From positions 560,784-624,783 of the forward strand of contig NZ_FPBM01000001.1 in NCBI RefSeq assembly GCF_900116715.1: 64,000 nucleotides of DNA. Direction: 5' to 3'. A program made the position numbers and the translations under genes. The notes under the pieces are model-generated. The model was not told where the DNA came from, ran no database searches, and saw nothing but the letters and a program-made list of their open reading frames with translations. Of this stretch, positions 26,940 to 35,940 are shown one piece after another. The DNA comes from Polaromonas sp. YR568 (GTDB lineage Bacteria; Pseudomonadota; Gammaproteobacteria; Burkholderiales; Burkholderiaceae_C). Every line of letters begins with the position of its first letter. Position 1 is the first letter of the stretch.

Positions 26940-27066
26940 GATGCAAACGGCTGTACCGTGGGCGTTTACGACTGGGCGCGTTCTGCGCTGCGGTCGTTCG
27001 CGTTTCCACGAGTAAAGCCGCAGGCTCGTGCGCCCTGATTCTGGTAACACCTAACAGAGGCCATCC

Positions 27067-27579
27067 ATGAGTCAGTCAACCAAGTCCCCAGCTTCCGCCA
27101 CCCAATCCGGCGGCTCCCCTTCCAAGGCGCGTTTTGCCTTTATCCAGTCGTCCTGGCACGAAGACATCGTGGACCAGGGCCGCGGCGCCTTCCTGGCCGA
27201 AATGGCCCGGCAAGGCGTGGGCGCCGAATCCATAGACACCTTTGAAGTGCCCGGTGCGTTTGAAATCCCGCTGCACGCCAAAAAGCTGGCGCAATCGGGC
27301 CGCTATGCGGGCGTCGTCTGCTGCGGGCTGGTGGTGGACGGCGGCATTTACCGCCATGAGTTTGTGGCCGACGCGGTCATCAGCGCACTGATGGGCATCC
27401 AGCTGGAAACCGGCGTGCCGGTGTTTTCAGCGGTGCTGACGCCGCAGCATTTTCATGAGCATGAGGAACACCGCAAGTTCTTCACCGCCCACTTCCTGAC
27501 CAAGGGCAAGGAAGTGGCGCAGGCCTGCCTGGAGACGGTGGCGGGCCTGAAGAAGCTGGATTCGCTGCTCGCGGCCTGA
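27067..27579 (+). CDS. ribH: 6,7-dimethyl-8-ribityllumazine synthase, type II (RibH2-like)
   Basis: A 170-residue enzyme for the penultimate step of riboflavin synthesis, condensing 5-amino-6-ribitylaminouracil with dihydroxybutanone phosphate. VPGAFEIPLHAKKLA is the substrate loop common to the family. The segments GGIYRHEFVADAVI and LTPQHFHEHEEHRKFF match the decameric type II enzymes known from Brucella and Mesorhizobium (RibH2), rather than the usual GETxHFxYV type. It lies alone behind an FMN riboswitch, separate from the other rib genes. The 19-residue N-terminal extension is Ser/Ala-rich. Confidence 0.92.
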   Translation: MSQSTKSPASATQSGGSPSKARFAFIQSSWHEDIVDQGRGAFLAEMARQGVGAESIDTFEVPGAFEIPLHAKKLAQSGRYAGVVCCGLVVDGGIYRHEFVADAVISALMGIQLETGVPVFSAVLTPQHFHEHEEHRKFFTAHFLTKGKEVAQACLETVAGLKKLDSLLAA

Positions 27580-27589
27580 AATCAGCGCC

Positions 27590-27611
27590 CTGGAGGCTTC
27601 ATCGCCTCCAG
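27590..27611 (+). terminator. Hairpin downstream of ribH
   Basis: CTGGAGGC and GCCTCCAG form a perfect 8-bp stem with a 6-base loop, 11 bases after the ribH stop. No T-run follows, so termination efficiency is doubtful. A copy of the dispersed element begins 8 bases downstream. Confidence 0.5.
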
Positions 27612-27618
27612 CGGTCTC

Positions 27619-27670
27619 GCTATTAATTCAGGAGCTTCTTACGCCCGCCCTTAAAGGGCTTCAGCCGTAT
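27619..27670 (+). repeat. Dispersed ~50-bp element, copy 3 (intergenic ribH/parC)
   Basis: Pattern: GCTATTAATTCAGG, AGCTTCTTACGCCC, AAAGGGCTTCAGCC. It lies between the convergent ends of ribH and parC and contains no gene. Confidence 0.8.
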
Positions 27671-27685
27671 TTGGCACTCAAACTG

Positions 27686-30040
27686 TTATTCAACCCGGGT
27701 GATCCCGGTGGGTTTGAAGCCCAGATCGGCTGCCTTGCCTTTGCGCGCGCGCGCAGCACGTGCGTTGTTCAAGCTGCGGATTTCCAGCGTCTCTTCACGC
27801 TCCTTGCCGCCGCGGCCTATGCCTTCGATCTTCACGCTGCGGGTGTAGGCCGCCGCGCCCGCCAGGGTGTCTTTGGCTTCCAGGTCAATCAACATCAGGC
27901 CGCGCCCGCCGGCGGCTTGCATCTTCAGCTCACCGATCTCAAACGTGAGGATGCGGCCGGCCGTGGAGGCGCAGGCCACATGCGTGGCAGGCACCATGGG
28001 CGTTGCACCGCTGTTGAAGGCGGCGTGCGACGGCCGGCAGATGGTTTCTCCCTCACCGCAGCTGATGAATGCCTTGCCGGCCTTGAGGCGCGACGTCATG
28101 TTCTCTACGGTGGCAAGGAAACCGTAACCGCCGCTGGCGCTGAGCAGCAGCGCCGCGTTGGCCGGGCCCGCGAAGTAATGCACCAGTTGCGTGCCGGACT
28201 CCAGGTCAATGAGCGTGGTGAGCGGCTGGCCGTCGCCACGCGCGCCGGGCAGCGAGGACACCGGCACCGAATAAATCCGGCCGCGCGAGCCGAAGGCCAG
28301 CAGCGTGTCGACGGTGCGGCATTCAAAAGTGCCGTACAGGCCATCGCCGGCCTTGAAGGCAAAGCCTGCCGCATCGTGCCCGTGGCCGCTGCGGGCGCGC
28401 ACCCAGCCCTTGTCGCTGATGACGACCGTCACCGGCTCGTCCAGCACCTTGACTTCGAGCACGGCTTTTTTCTCGGCCTGGATCAGCGTGCGGCGCGCGT
28501 CGGCGAACTGCTTGGCGTCGGCCTCGATCTCCTTGATCAGCAGGCGGCGAAGCGCGGCCGGGCTGCCGAGAATTTCTTCCAGCCGGCCCTGCTCTTCGCG
28601 CAGGTTTTTCAGCTCCTGCTCGATCTTGATGGCTTCAAGCCGCGCCAGCTGGCGCAGGCGGATTTCAAGAATGTCTTCGGCCTGGCGGTCGCTGAGCTTG
28701 AAGCGCTCGATCAGCGCGGCCTTGGGCTCGTCCGACTGGCGGATGATGGCGATCACTTCATCGATATTGAGCAGCACCAGCTGGCGCCCCTCAAGAATGT
28801 GGATGCGGTCCAGCACCTTGTCGAGCCGGTATTGCGAACGCCGCTGCACCGTGGTCTGGCGGAACTCGATCCATTCCGTCAGCATTTGGCGCAGGTTTTT
28901 CTGCGTGGGCTTGCCGTCCAGCCCGACCATGGTCAGGTTGATGGGCGAAGAGCTTTCCAGGCTGGTGTTGGCCAGCAGGGTGTTGATGAGTTCGGACTGG
29001 CTGATCTTGCTGGTCTTGGGCTCGAACACCAGGCGCACTGCGGCGTCTTTGCTGGACTCGTCGCGCACCACGTCGAGCACGGCCAGCACGGTCTGCTTGA
29101 GCTGGACCTGCTCCTGGCTCAGGGCCTTTTTGCCGGTCTTGATTTTCGGGTTGGTGAGCTCTTCAATCTCTTCGAGCACACGCTGCGTGCTGATGCCGGG
29201 CGGGAGCTCTTGCACCACCAGTTGCCACTGGCCGCGCGCCAGTTCTTCGATCTTCCAGCGGGCGCGCACCTTGAGCGAGCCGCGGCCCGTGCTATAGGCG
29301 GCCGCGATTTCCGCGCTGCTCGAAATGATCTGGCCGCCGCCTGGGTAGTCGGGCCCGGCGATCAGCGCATAGAGCTCCTCGTCGGGAAGTTTGGGCGTTT
29401 TGATGAGCGCGACGCAGGCGTCGGCCACTTCACGCAGGTTATGGCTGGGGATTTCAGTGGCCAGGCCCACGGCAATGCCGCTGGCGCCGTTGAGCAGCGT
29501 GAACGGCAGGCGCGCCGGCAGCTGGCGCGGCTCTTCGAACGAGCCGTCGTAGTTCGGCACAAAGTCGACTGTGCCTTCGTCGAGTTCGTCCAGCAGCAGC
29601 GTGGTGATGCGCGCCAGCCGCGCTTCGGTGTAACGCATCGCGGCCGCACCGTCGCCGTCACGCGAGCCGAAATTGCCCTGACCGTCGACCAGCGGGTAGC
29701 GCTGGCTGAAATCCTGCGCCATGCGCACCATGGCGTCGTAGGCCGCCTGGTCGCCGTGCGGGTGGTATTTACCGAGCACGTCGCCGACCACGCGCGCGCT
29801 CTTGACGGGCTTGGCACCGCTGGCGCCATTGGCGCCGCCAAAGCCCAGGCCCATGCGCTGCATGCTGTAGAGAATGCGGCGCTGCACCGGTTTCTGGCCG
29901 TCGCAGACGTCGGGCAGGGCCCGGCCCTTGACGACGCTCAGCGCATATTCAAGGTAGGCCCGCTGCGCGTACGCGGCCAGCGAGTCCTGGTCTGCGGGTT
30001 CGGGGATGGGGGCAACGGCGTCGGGGGTAAAGAGGTCCAT
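27686..30040 (-). CDS. parC: DNA topoisomerase IV subunit A
   Basis: A 784-residue breakage-reunion subunit of the type IIA enzyme that unlinks daughter chromosomes. The winged-helix region has [14 protein letters not shown] at about 91-104, and the DNA-linking tyrosine is Y137 in [10 protein letters not shown]. The C-terminal half carries beta-pinwheel repeats. The residue equivalent to Ser80 of E. coli ParC is Gln98. It is downstream of parE on the same strand, separated by two unrelated genes. A full-length ORF on the opposite strand is a codon-bias shadow. Confidence 0.95.
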   Translation of the reverse strand: MDLFTPDAVAPIPEPADQDSLAAYAQRAYLEYALSVVKGRALPDVCDGQKPVQRRILYSMQRMGLGFGGANGASGAKPVKSARVVGDVLGKYHPHGDQAAYDAMVRMAQDFSQRYPLVDGQGNFGSRDGDGAAAMRYTEARLARITTLLLDELDEGTVDFVPNYDGSFEEPRQLPARLPFTLLNGASGIAVGLATEIPSHNLREVADACVALIKTPKLPDEELYALIAGPDYPGGGQIISSSAEIAAAYSTGRGSLKVRARWKIEELARGQWQLVVQELPPGISTQRVLEEIEELTNPKIKTGKKALSQEQVQLKQTVLAVLDVVRDESSKDAAVRLVFEPKTSKISQSELINTLLANTSLESSSPINLTMVGLDGKPTQKNLRQMLTEWIEFRQTTVQRRSQYRLDKVLDRIHILEGRQLVLLNIDEVIAIIRQSDEPKAALIERFKLSDRQAEDILEIRLRQLARLEAIKIEQELKNLREEQGRLEEILGSPAALRRLLIKEIEADAKQFADARRTLIQAEKKAVLEVKVLDEPVTVVISDKGWVRARSGHGHDAAGFAFKAGDGLYGTFECRTVDTLLAFGSRGRIYSVPVSSLPGARGDGQPLTTLIDLESGTQLVHYFAGPANAALLLSASGGYGFLATVENMTSRLKAGKAFISCGEGETICRPSHAAFNSGATPMVPATHVACASTAGRILTFEIGELKMQAAGGRGLMLIDLEAKDTLAGAAAYTRSVKIEGIGRGGKEREETLEIRSLNNARAARARKGKAADLGFKPTGITRVE

Positions 30041-30115
30041 CGTGGAATTGCTTTGCGTGATTGACGGATAAGTAAGTCGAAAATTGTGCGGCAGCGCGGA
30101 TTATCAGGCGCTGCC

Positions 30116-31372
30116 TCAGCGGCTCATGGGGGGCAGGAAGGAAAAGATGGAATCACCCTTGGGGCCCTTGGGGCCGTTCGGGTCATTCGGACCATTGGGG
30201 CCATCTGGCCTGGCCAGGGTGTCTTCAGTCACCACCAGAATGCTGCGGCTGCGGTGGCTACCAGGCCAGCGCTTGAAAGATTCGGCCATGCGGCCCAGCC
30301 ATTCGTGGGTCTCGGGCAGCGTCATGGGTTTGCTGGTTTTGAGCAGGCTCACGATCACTCGGAACTTGAATTCCACGCCCGCCAGCAACGGGCTGTCAAT
30401 GCGCAGGCCGCTGACCACCAGCCGGGTGGCCATGCTATTGACTTCCTCGGCGCCCTGCAGGCCCTGCGCCACCACGGCGAAGTGCCCGCCGGCAATACGG
30501 GCGGCCAGGTCGTTGTCGCCCACGGTGCGGCGCAGGCGCATGGCTGCTTCAAGCAGCATTTTTTCGTTGAACTCGGCGCCCAGCTCATTGAGCAGGCCTT
30601 GCCAGTTTTGCACCTCGATCAGGAACAGCGCGTTGCTGCCCGGCGTCGTGTGCACACGCGACATCACACGCATCAGGCGCTCGACCAGCACGCCGGTGGT
30701 GGCCAGGCCCGTCAACGGGTCGGTGACATGGGCCGAAAAACTGCGCAGCCGGCTTTCATTGAGCAGGCGGCTGCGCCAGACCAGCGACAGGTAAATGGGC
30801 GGCACCTGGAGCAGCAGCATCAACACCACGGGCCAGTAGGGCTGCCGGGTATCTGTCCATCCGGCGAGGGAGGAAACGGAAACCACAAGCCCCCCCAGGA
30901 TGCCAAACAGCAGCCACCACTTCCAGGGCCCGGCCGAGTCCCAGGTTTGCTGCATGAGGTACGCATGAAACGCCAGCAACAAGACGGCCCACACCAGCGC
31001 GGCGATTTGCGAAATGGAAGGCGATGCCAGGCCGGCGAAAAGGCCCAGCAATACCAGGCTGGCCAAGGCGACGACGGCGATGATCACTTTGGCCGCGGTG
31101 GTGAAATGCCGGTTTTTCAGGAGCCAGCCCTGGAGCCCCGCCAGCACGGCGGGGCCGGCCACCAGCAAGAGGTCTTCCACCCGCCCGGTGCCGTCCGCAA
31201 ATTGCTGGCCGGCAATGACCGCCGCCACCATCAGCGACACGTAGGCAGCCAGCGCGAGCAGCGTGCGCTCGTCGTAGGCAAAAGCAATGATCAGGCTGAG
31301 CAGCAGCACCAGGCCCAAGACCCCGACCGCTACACCCAGCGCAAACATTCCGGGATTGAACACCAGAGGCAT
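30116..31372 (-). CDS. Membrane protein with degenerate GGDEF domain
   Basis: A 418-residue protein with about six hydrophobic helices in the first 190 residues, then a GGDEF-like domain starting DPLTGLATTGVLVERL. Where active diguanylate cyclases have GGDEF it has AGGHFAVVA, so cyclic-di-GMP synthesis is unlikely; it may bind nucleotide or act as a sensor. The C-terminus ends in a PNGPNDPNGPKGPKGD-type Gly/Pro/Asn tail before a hydrophobic end (FSFLPPMSR). It lies 6 bases after the lytic transglycosylase gene in the parE-to-parC run and is probably co-transcribed. Confidence 0.75.
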   Translation of the reverse strand: MPLVFNPGMFALGVAVGVLGLVLLLSLIIAFAYDERTLLALAAYVSLMVAAVIAGQQFADGTGRVEDLLLVAGPAVLAGLQGWLLKNRHFTTAAKVIIAVVALASLVLLGLFAGLASPSISQIAALVWAVLLLAFHAYLMQQTWDSAGPWKWWLLFGILGGLVVSVSSLAGWTDTRQPYWPVVLMLLLQVPPIYLSLVWRSRLLNESRLRSFSAHVTDPLTGLATTGVLVERLMRVMSRVHTTPGSNALFLIEVQNWQGLLNELGAEFNEKMLLEAAMRLRRTVGDNDLAARIAGGHFAVVAQGLQGAEEVNSMATRLVVSGLRIDSPLLAGVEFKFRVIVSLLKTSKPMTLPETHEWLGRMAESFKRWPGSHRSRSILVVTEDTLARPDGPNGPNDPNGPKGPKGDSIFSFLPPMSR

Positions 31373-31378
31373 AGAGGC

Positions 31379-32269
31379 TCAGTTCCGCTCGGGCAGGACC
31401 TCTGGCGTGGCGGTGGAAGCCACCGTGGTGGCGGGCACCATGTTGCTGCGGCCGGAGACGCCGCCCATCATCTCCATGCGCACCCGGCCGCCGGACGACG
31501 CCATCATGCTGGGCGGCTTGAGGTGGTTGTAGAGCTGCATCACGGTCTTGACGTAGTTTTTGGTTTCGGGGTAATTGGGGATCTTGTTGCCCGCACGCTG
31601 CACAGCGCCCTCACCGGCGTTGTAGGCGGCGATGGCCAGCTCCAGCTGGCCGGGGAACATGGCAATCAAATCGCTGAGGTAGCTGGAGCCGGCCCGGATG
31701 TTGGTCTTGGGGTCGGTAAGCCTTTTATGGACAGTGGAATCCTTGGTGGCCCGCACGCCATAGCGTTCCGCCGTGGGCGGAATCAGCTGCATCAGGCCGA
31801 CCGCACCCTTGGGCGACACCGCTTGGGTGTTGAAACCCGACTCGGTGGCGATCAGCGCCTGCAGCAGCTCATAGTCGATGCCGTGCGTGGCCGAAGCCTC
31901 GCGCAGCAGATGTTTGACGGCCTTGTAGTTGGGCGACACATCAAAGTAGGCCAGCAGCTTGGGCGGCGCGGCGGCCACACCGGTGGCGCGGCTGGCGCCG
32001 CTGCCCACGGCCTTGCCGCTGCGCCCGGTGTTGCCGTCGGCGCTAAAGCTTTCAGCCCCACGGAAGAAGAGCTCATAGCGTTCATCCAGCCGGACGGCCG
32101 AGAAGTGCGCAATGCCGTCCTTGTCGACATAACCCCAGATATCGGCATAGGCCGGCGCCGAAAACAGTGCGGCCAGGCCCATGACCATGGCGGGCAGGCC
32201 GAGGGCACGCAAAGGCCTGCGCAGCAGTGAAAGAAAAGGGAGGCGCAAGGCCAAAGGCAGTTTCATCAA
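31379..32269 (-). CDS. Lytic transglycosylase with DUF4124-like N-terminus
   Basis: A 296-residue exported muramidase-type enzyme. After a hydrophobic signal (about residues 20-43) comes a DUF4124-like strand pair (DIWGYVDKDGIAHFS). The Slt-type catalytic domain spans about 135-265: the glutamate lies in LIATESGFN, followed by SPKGAVGLMQLIP and AYNAGEGAVQR, the standard motifs. Its start overlaps the parE stop by four bases (ATGA), a sign of coupling. It probably remodels peptidoglycan in the periplasm. Confidence 0.9.
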   Translation of the reverse strand: MMKLPLALRLPFLSLLRRPLRALGLPAMVMGLAALFSAPAYADIWGYVDKDGIAHFSAVRLDERYELFFRGAESFSADGNTGRSGKAVGSGASRATGVAAAPPKLLAYFDVSPNYKAVKHLLREASATHGIDYELLQALIATESGFNTQAVSPKGAVGLMQLIPPTAERYGVRATKDSTVHKRLTDPKTNIRAGSSYLSDLIAMFPGQLELAIAAYNAGEGAVQRAGNKIPNYPETKNYVKTVMQLYNHLKPPSMMASSGGRVRMEMMGGVSGRSNMVPATTVASTATPEVLPERN

Positions 32270-34236
32270 ATGTCAATTTCCACGGCGTCGCCGTGCAGCT
32301 CCATCAGTTCGCGGCGCGCCGCAGCTTCGCCTTTGCCCATCAGCTTGGTGATGAGCGTCTCGGTTTGCAGGAAATCCTGGTTGCCCAGTTGCACGGGCAA
32401 CAAGCGGCGGGTATCAGGATTGAGCGTGGTTTCCCATAATTGTTCCGCACTCATTTCGCCCAGCCCCTTGAAGCGGCTGATGCTCCAGGCCCCTTCACGC
32501 ACGCCATCCTTGCGTAACTTGTCCAATATGGCGGTCAATTCGCCTTCATCAAGGGCGTAAACCTTGGAGGCCGGCTTTTTGCCCCGCGCCGGCGCGTCCA
32601 CCCGGAACAGCGGCGGCCGGGCCACATAGACATTACCCGATTCGATCAATTTGGGGAAGTGGCGGAAAAACAGGGTCAACAGCAGCACCTGGATGTGCGA
32701 GCCGTCCACATCGGCGTCGCTCAGGATGCAGACCTTGCCGTAGCGCAGGCCGGAGAGGTCGGGCGTGTCGTTGGGGCCGTGCGGATCGACGCCGATGGCG
32801 ACCGCGATGTCGTGGATTTCGGTGTTGGCAAAGAGGCGGTCGCGCTCGACCTCCCAGGTGTTGAGTACCTTGCCGCGCAGGGGCAGGATGGCCTGGCTTT
32901 CCTTGTCGCGGCCCATCTTGGCGCTGCCGCCGGCCGAATCGCCCTCGACCAGGAAAACTTCGTTGTGCGCCAGGTCCCGGCTTTCGCAGTCGGTCAGCTT
33001 GCCGGGCAGCACAGCCACGCCGGAGCCCTTGCGTTTTTCGACCTTCTGGCCGGCTTTCTGGCGGGTTTGGGCGGCCTTGATGGCCAGTTCGGCCAGTTTG
33101 CGGCCGTAGTCGACGTGCTGGTTGAGCCAGAGCTCCAGCGTGGGGCGCACAAAGCTGGACACCAGGCGCACCGCGTCGCGCGAATTGAGGCGTTCCTTGA
33201 TCTGGCCCTGGAATTGCGGGTCCAGCACCTTGGCGCTCAGTACATAACTGGCGCGGGCAAAAACGTCTTCGGGCAGGAGCTTCACGCCCTTGGGCAGCAA
33301 TGAATGCAGATCGACAAAGCTTTTGACCGCATTAAACAAGCCGTCGCGCAGGCCGCTTTCATGCGTGCCGCCGGCGCTGGTCGGGATCAGGTTGACGTAG
33401 CTCTCGCGCACCGGCTGGCCTTCTTCGGTAAAGGCCACGCACCACTGCGCGCCCTCGCCTTCGGCAAAGCTCTCGTGCGAGGCATCGGCAAAACCTTCGC
33501 CCTCAAACATCGGGATGACCGGGTCGCCGGTCAGCGTCTGCATCAGGTAGTCGCGCAGGCCGCCCTTGTAGAGCCAGGTCTGGGTGTCTTTGGTTTTCTC
33601 GTTGGTCAGCGTGACCGTGACGCCTGGCATGAGCACCGCCTTGCTGCGCAGCAGGTGCGTGAGCTCGGCCATGGGCAGCGCGGCCGATTCGAAGTATTTG
33701 GCGTCGGGCCAGGCGCGCACGGTGGTGCCGGTCTTGCGGTCGCCTTCGCCGTTTTTGCGCAGGTGCAGCTTCTCGATGACGTCGCCGCCGGAAAACACCA
33801 GGTGGGCGACCATGCCTTCACGGTAGGAGGTCACTTCAAGGCGTTTGGACAGCGCATTCGTCACGCTGACGCCCACGCCGTGCAGGCCGCCCGAGAAGCT
33901 GTAGGCGCCGCCCTTGCCCTTGTCGAACTTGCCGCCGGCGTGCAGCCGGGTGTAGACGATCTCGATGACCGGCACTTTTTCTTCGGGGTGCAGGCCGAAG
34001 GGGATACCGCGGCCGTCGTCTTCCACGCTCACCGAGCCGTCGGTATGCAGGGTGACCTTGATTTTTTTGCCCTGGCCGGCCAGGGCCTCGTCGGCGGAGT
34101 TGTCCAGCACCTCCTGGATGATGTGCAGGGGGTTATCGGTGCGCGTGTACATGCCCGGGCGCTGCTTGACGGGCTCCAGGCCCTTGAGCACGCGGATCGA
34201 GCCTTCGGAATATTCGGTGGGTAGTTTGTCAGCCAT
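32266..34236 (-). CDS. parE: DNA topoisomerase IV subunit B
   Basis: A 656-residue ATPase subunit partnering ParC. The GHKL fold is marked by EVLDNSADEALAG (E42, N46), DDGRGIPFG and GGLHGVGVSVTNALS. The Toprim domain has EGDSAGGSA near 430 and the magnesium-binding DADVDGSH near 508. The ATG at 34236 gives the family start; an in-frame extension upstream crosses the intergenic region and is not supported. It heads the leftward run parE, lytic transglycosylase, GGDEF-like, parC. Confidence 0.95.
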   Translation of the reverse strand: MADKLPTEYSEGSIRVLKGLEPVKQRPGMYTRTDNPLHIIQEVLDNSADEALAGQGKKIKVTLHTDGSVSVEDDGRGIPFGLHPEEKVPVIEIVYTRLHAGGKFDKGKGGAYSFSGGLHGVGVSVTNALSKRLEVTSYREGMVAHLVFSGGDVIEKLHLRKNGEGDRKTGTTVRAWPDAKYFESAALPMAELTHLLRSKAVLMPGVTVTLTNEKTKDTQTWLYKGGLRDYLMQTLTGDPVIPMFEGEGFADASHESFAEGEGAQWCVAFTEEGQPVRESYVNLIPTSAGGTHESGLRDGLFNAVKSFVDLHSLLPKGVKLLPEDVFARASYVLSAKVLDPQFQGQIKERLNSRDAVRLVSSFVRPTLELWLNQHVDYGRKLAELAIKAAQTRQKAGQKVEKRKGSGVAVLPGKLTDCESRDLAHNEVFLVEGDSAGGSAKMGRDKESQAILPLRGKVLNTWEVERDRLFANTEIHDIAVAIGVDPHGPNDTPDLSGLRYGKVCILSDADVDGSHIQVLLLTLFFRHFPKLIESGNVYVARPPLFRVDAPARGKKPASKVYALDEGELTAILDKLRKDGVREGAWSISRFKGLGEMSAEQLWETTLNPDTRRLLPVQLGNQDFLQTETLITKLMGKGEAAARRELMELHGDAVEIDI

Positions 34237-34476
34237 GGCAGATGAAAGAATTGCGGTAATTGTAGTCGGGGCCGCCAAAGTCACTGTACAAACATACAGC
34301 TCTTCGTTTTCCGCCCTATTTTGAACCCCGTTTTGAGCTTGCAGGAACCGGCGGCCCGGCGGCAGCGATTTGCCATTTTCGTTACAGTGAGCGGATTGGC
34401 CCTTTCCGGGCTTTCCAGGCCTTCGAGGCTTGCCAGGCTGCTCAGCTCCCCTCATTGCCGCGACACACCTCAAGAC

Positions 34477-35706
34477 ATGACCACCGAAACCCAAAAACTC
34501 TCCATGCAGCAGGTGCTGATCTGCGGCGCCACCATCGTCACGCTCTCCATGGGCATACGCCACGGCTTTGGCCTCTGGCTGCAACCCATCACACAAGCGC
34601 AGGGCTGGACGCGTGAGACTTTTGCCTTTGCGCTGGCGGTGCAAAACCTGTCATGGGGCGTTTTCGGCATCTTTGCCGGCATGGCGGCCGACCGGTTCGG
34701 CGCCTTCCGCGTGATCGTGGTCGGTGCGCTGCTGTATGCGCTGGGCCTGGTGGGCATGGCGCTTTCACCCACGGGGCTGCTCTTTACCCTGACGGCCGGC
34801 GTGCTGATCGGCGCGGCGCAGGCCGGTACCACCTACGCGGTGATTTACGGCGTGATCGGCCGCAATATCTCAGCCGAGAAGCGATCGTGGGCCATGGGTG
34901 TGGCCGCGGCGGCCGGCTCTTTCGGCCAGTTCCTGATGGTGCCGGTCGAAGGCTTCCTGATCAGCGGCCTGGGCTGGAAGGAAGCGCTGCTGGTGCTCAG
35001 CGGCGCGGTGCTGCTGATTGCACCGCTGGCGCTGGGCCTGCGCGAAGGCGGCTTCACCGGCGGCCAGCCCGCCAAGCGCGAGCAAACCATCGCCCAGGCG
35101 CTGCGCGAGGCCTTCAAGTACCCGAGCTTTCAACTGCTGATGGCGGGCTACTTTGTCTGCGGCTTCCAGGTGGTGTTTATCGGGGTGCACATGCCCAGCT
35201 ACCTCAAAGACAAGGGCCTGTCGCCCCAGGTGGCGAGCTACGCGCTGGCGCTGATCGGCCTCTTTAATGTGTTCGGCACCTATATTGCCGGCTCACTGGG
35301 CCAGAAAATGGCCAAGCGAAAAATCCTGGCGACGATTTATCTCTCACGCGCGGTGGTGATCGCCGTGTTCCTGGCTGCGCCGCTCAGCCCGCTGAGCGTG
35401 TACATCTTTGCCAGCCTGATGGGCCTGCTGTGGCTGTCGACTGTGCCGCCGACCAACGCAGTGGTGGCGCAAATCTTCGGCATCCAGCATTTGTCGATGC
35501 TGGGCGGCTTCATCTTCTTCAGCCACCAGATCGGCTCCTTTATGGGCGTCTGGCTGGGCGGCTATTTATATGACCGCACCGGCAGCTACGACATCGTCTG
35601 GTACATCGCCATCGCGCTGGGCGTGTTTGCCGCGCTGGTGAATCTGCCGGTGCGCGAGACGCCGATTGTTCGCGGCGGGCTCGGCAAACTGCCGCAAGGG
35701 GCCTGA
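34477..35706 (+). CDS. MFS transporter
   Basis: A 409-residue transporter with 12 predicted helices. GIFAGMAADRFGAFRV (helix 2-3 loop) and the inter-domain loop rich in charge (AKREQTIAQALREAFK) are typical. The overall resemblance is to carboxylate (oxalate/formate antiporter-like) carriers, but the substrate cannot be stated. The ATG at 34477 starts MTTETQKLSMQQV; a longer in-frame extension from 34321 is unlikely. A 39-residue membrane protein follows after one base. Confidence 0.88.
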   Translation: MTTETQKLSMQQVLICGATIVTLSMGIRHGFGLWLQPITQAQGWTRETFAFALAVQNLSWGVFGIFAGMAADRFGAFRVIVVGALLYALGLVGMALSPTGLLFTLTAGVLIGAAQAGTTYAVIYGVIGRNISAEKRSWAMGVAAAAGSFGQFLMVPVEGFLISGLGWKEALLVLSGAVLLIAPLALGLREGGFTGGQPAKREQTIAQALREAFKYPSFQLLMAGYFVCGFQVVFIGVHMPSYLKDKGLSPQVASYALALIGLFNVFGTYIAGSLGQKMAKRKILATIYLSRAVVIAVFLAAPLSPLSVYIFASLMGLLWLSTVPPTNAVVAQIFGIQHLSMLGGFIFFSHQIGSFMGVWLGGYLYDRTGSYDIVWYIAIALGVFAALVNLPVRETPIVRGGLGKLPQGA

Positions 35707-35707
35707 C

Positions 35708-35827
35708 ATGGCCAAAAGAATCGGCCTGTGGGCGCTCGCGATCATCGCGTCGCTGGGGGTGTTTGCCCTCTACACACGGCCCGATTTCCTGGTCACACTC
35801 GCCAACCAGATCTGGGCCTGCTTCTAG
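35708..35827 (+). CDS. 39-residue single-helix membrane miniprotein
   Basis: Starts with ATG one base after the transporter stop and ends at TAG 35825-35827. The sequence opens MAKRIGLWALAIIASLGVF, a positively charged start and one transmembrane helix (about residues 6-22), then a short tail with one cysteine near the end. The tight coupling to the transporter and the clean hydrophobic helix argue for a real gene, perhaps a transporter accessory peptide. It is too short for homology judgement by eye. Confidence 0.6.
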   Translation: MAKRIGLWALAIIASLGVFALYTRPDFLVTLANQIWACF

Positions 35828-35890
35828 CCTTTTAGCCTCCCGCACTCCTGCCATCTGCGCAGAGCCTGCCCAGGATTTTCAAAACGATTT

Positions 35891-35940
35891 TGGGCTGTAG
35901 CCCAATGAACACGAGCGCAAGCAGCTATGAAAACAATAGT
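35891..35940 (-). repeat. Dispersed ~50-bp element, copy 4 (overlaps SDR start)
   Basis: On the minus strand: ACTATTGTTTTCATAGC, TGCTTGCGCTC, ATTGGGCTACAGCC. The SDR start codon (35927) and its first codons lie inside the element, so the repeat provides the translation start region of that gene. Confidence 0.8.

Noticed and set aside
27671..30064. A 797-codon ORF on the strand opposite parC.
   Set aside because: It is antisense to a clearly identified parC along its whole length. GC-rich codon bias leaves the opposite frame open; no motifs or ribosome site support it.
30086..32230. A 714-codon ORF opposite the GGDEF-like and lytic transglycosylase genes.
   Set aside because: Low-complexity His/Gln/Gly-rich translation with no family features; the other strand encodes recognisable proteins.
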